From: Ailanthus altissimus
Lineage: Eukaryota; Streptophyta; Magnoliopsida; Sapindales; Simaroubaceae
Direction of reading: 5' to 3'
Assembly (NCBI GenBank): GCA_946807835.1
Contig: OX327712.1
Location: forward strand, 15,642,001 to 15,706,000
Length of the DNA stretch: 64,000 bases
The first letter of the stretch is position 1; every line of letters begins with the position of its first letter. The notes beneath the pieces are model-generated. The model was not told the DNA's origin and searched no databases. It was given only the letters and a program-made list of their open reading frames with translations. Of the stretch, positions 63,085 through 64,000 are shown one piece after another. Position numbers and translations under genes: made by a program.

Positions 63085-64000
63085 AATCTGAGGGTAGTAT
63101 TTTTTTTCAGCAACTGGGTATTCCATGGCTTTCTCACTCACTTCTGTTTGCTCATGCAAGCTCATAGGCTCCTCTGATATGTTTGATAACTTTGTATGAG
63201 CCTTCCCAGGTTGGCTAGAGAACTTCATCTGTTGGATTCTTTGTGTTCAGCATGACTCTTTTTAGTACTAAGTCACATTTCTTGAATTCCTTCGCTTTGA
63301 TTCTCTTATTGTAATATTTGGGGACCTTCTACTAGTAGGCAGTTGCCCGAATCTAGCCATTTCTCCCTTAGCTATTTGATTGAGTCCAATTATCCCCTGA
63401 TCAGTTCATTATTAGCAGTTTCAGAAAAGTGTAGTACCCTATGCATTAGAATTCCAATCTTTACGGGAATTACTGCTTCACAGCCGAAGTATAATAAGAA
63501 TGGCGTTTCACCGGTTGCAGTTATACTAGTGGTCTGTAGTGCTTAGGGTACCCTTGGAAGCTTTTCCACCCACCCTCTATTTCTATCAGTTAACTTCTTC
63601 TTGAGCAGTTTCTTAACTGCTTTATTGGAAGAGTCTATCTGGCCATTTGTCTTGGGATGAGCCGGTGATGCAAGTAATAGTTGTACTCCTAATTGTTTGT
63701 AGAAGTTCTCGAAGCTACTATTATTGAACTGCTTCCTATAATCAATAATGATGGTGTGAGGAATCCTGTTCTGACAGATTACACTTCTCTACACAAAGTC
63801 CCATACATTTTTTTCGATTATTTTTTATAATGGTTCAGCCTCGATCCACTTAGTGAAGTAATCCACCATTACAACTACATATTTACACGATCCTTTTCCT
63901 CGGGGTAAGGGCCTTATCAAGTCAAGTCTCCATTGAGCAAATGGATAAGGTTCAATAATTATAGTTAACTTTTCAATTGGTGAATCTTTGGCAGGCATCG
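63085..64000 (-). pseudogene. Ty3/gypsy pol C-terminus: integrase core and tail
   Basis: The minus strand reads through the retroviral-type integrase core. It shows PFAQWRLDLIRPLPRGKG and YVVVMVDYFTKWIEAEPL (first catalytic Asp region), HTIIIDYRKQFNN (second Asp), SPAHPKTNGQIDSSNKAV (Glu position reads Asp), TGETPFLLYFGCEAV, then the C-terminal LNTKNPTDEVL and PTWEGSYKV. It ends near KKYYP. Several stops (for example after WIEAEPL) and frame changes show it is inactive. It continues off the right edge. Confidence 0.85.

Larger units (their letters stand above)
56382..64000 (-). mobile_element. Tat-lineage Ty3/gypsy retrotransposon, 3' part, decayed
   Basis: Read along the minus strand the order is: end of pol (64000 to about 63085), tandem array (62930-61250), an accessory ORF in antisense (58503-60917 on +), and a probable 3' LTR with TATA box (down to about 56382). 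This order is characteristic of Tat-lineage elements such as Retand and Grande. They carry an extra, often antisense, ORF between pol and the 3' LTR and often have tandem repeats there. gag, protease, RT and the 5' LTR lie beyond the window. All coding parts carry many stops. Confidence 0.75.

Overview
The window is nuclear DNA of a flowering plant, most likely a eudicot. The evidence is intron-containing genes of plant-specific families (BTB-TAZ, class I formin), GT-AG introns, AT-rich intergenic DNA, and plant transposon types (Mutator-like elements carrying Ulp1-like protease genes, hAT-like MITE, SINE, Tat-lineage Ty3/gypsy with an antisense ORF). The species cannot be named from the sequence. 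Three genes look intact: a BTB/POZ-TAZ scaffold gene (+, coding 5679-9732, 5 coding exons, 407 aa), LSM6 (-, 19279-20763, 3 exons, 91 aa) and a class I formin (-, 29132-33875, 4 exons, about 928 aa). A 5'-truncated acyl-CoA thioesterase pseudogene lies at 25.6-28.0 kb. I see no tRNA, rRNA, CRISPR or organellar genes.

Layout. 1-4.0 kb: AT-rich non-coding DNA with short tandem repeats. 4.0-9.9 kb: BTB-TAZ gene with a long 5' leader. 10-11.7 kb: small tandem repeats and a foldback. 11.7 to about 17 kb: old, badly decayed Mutator-like element (MULE 1). 18.6-18.9 kb: hAT-like MITE. 19.3-21.2 kb: LSM6. 21.2-24 kb: old non-coding repeats. 24.6-28 kb: GC-rich orphan segment, then the thioesterase pseudogene. 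29.1-34.4 kb: formin and a repeat-built upstream region. 34.7-42.2 kb: a much younger MULE (MULE 2). 42.8-50.1 kb: two copies of an unclassified repeat of about 2.1-2.3 kb, a duplicated MULE end, and a minisatellite that one copy has split. 51.4-52.9 kb: microsatellite, SINE and a perfect 681-bp tandem duplication. 55.1-55.6 kb: another MULE end. 56.4-64 kb: 3' part of a Tat-lineage Ty3/gypsy element running off the window.

The most notable content is mobile. Both MULEs share one plan: a MuDR-type transposase on +, and, converging on it, a DUF1985/Ulp1-like cysteine protease gene on -. In MULE 2 the transposase frame is open over 831 codons apart from three stop codons, and the protease keeps its His, Asp and Cys catalytic residues. 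The GC-rich ends of this family carry long palindromes, one of them a perfect 30 bp. The Ty3/gypsy element has pol on -, then a tandem array whose units alternate between about 110 and 91 bp, then an antisense accessory ORF on +.

Exon boundaries and motifs were read by eye. Homology calls rest on recalled family signatures; no database was searched.
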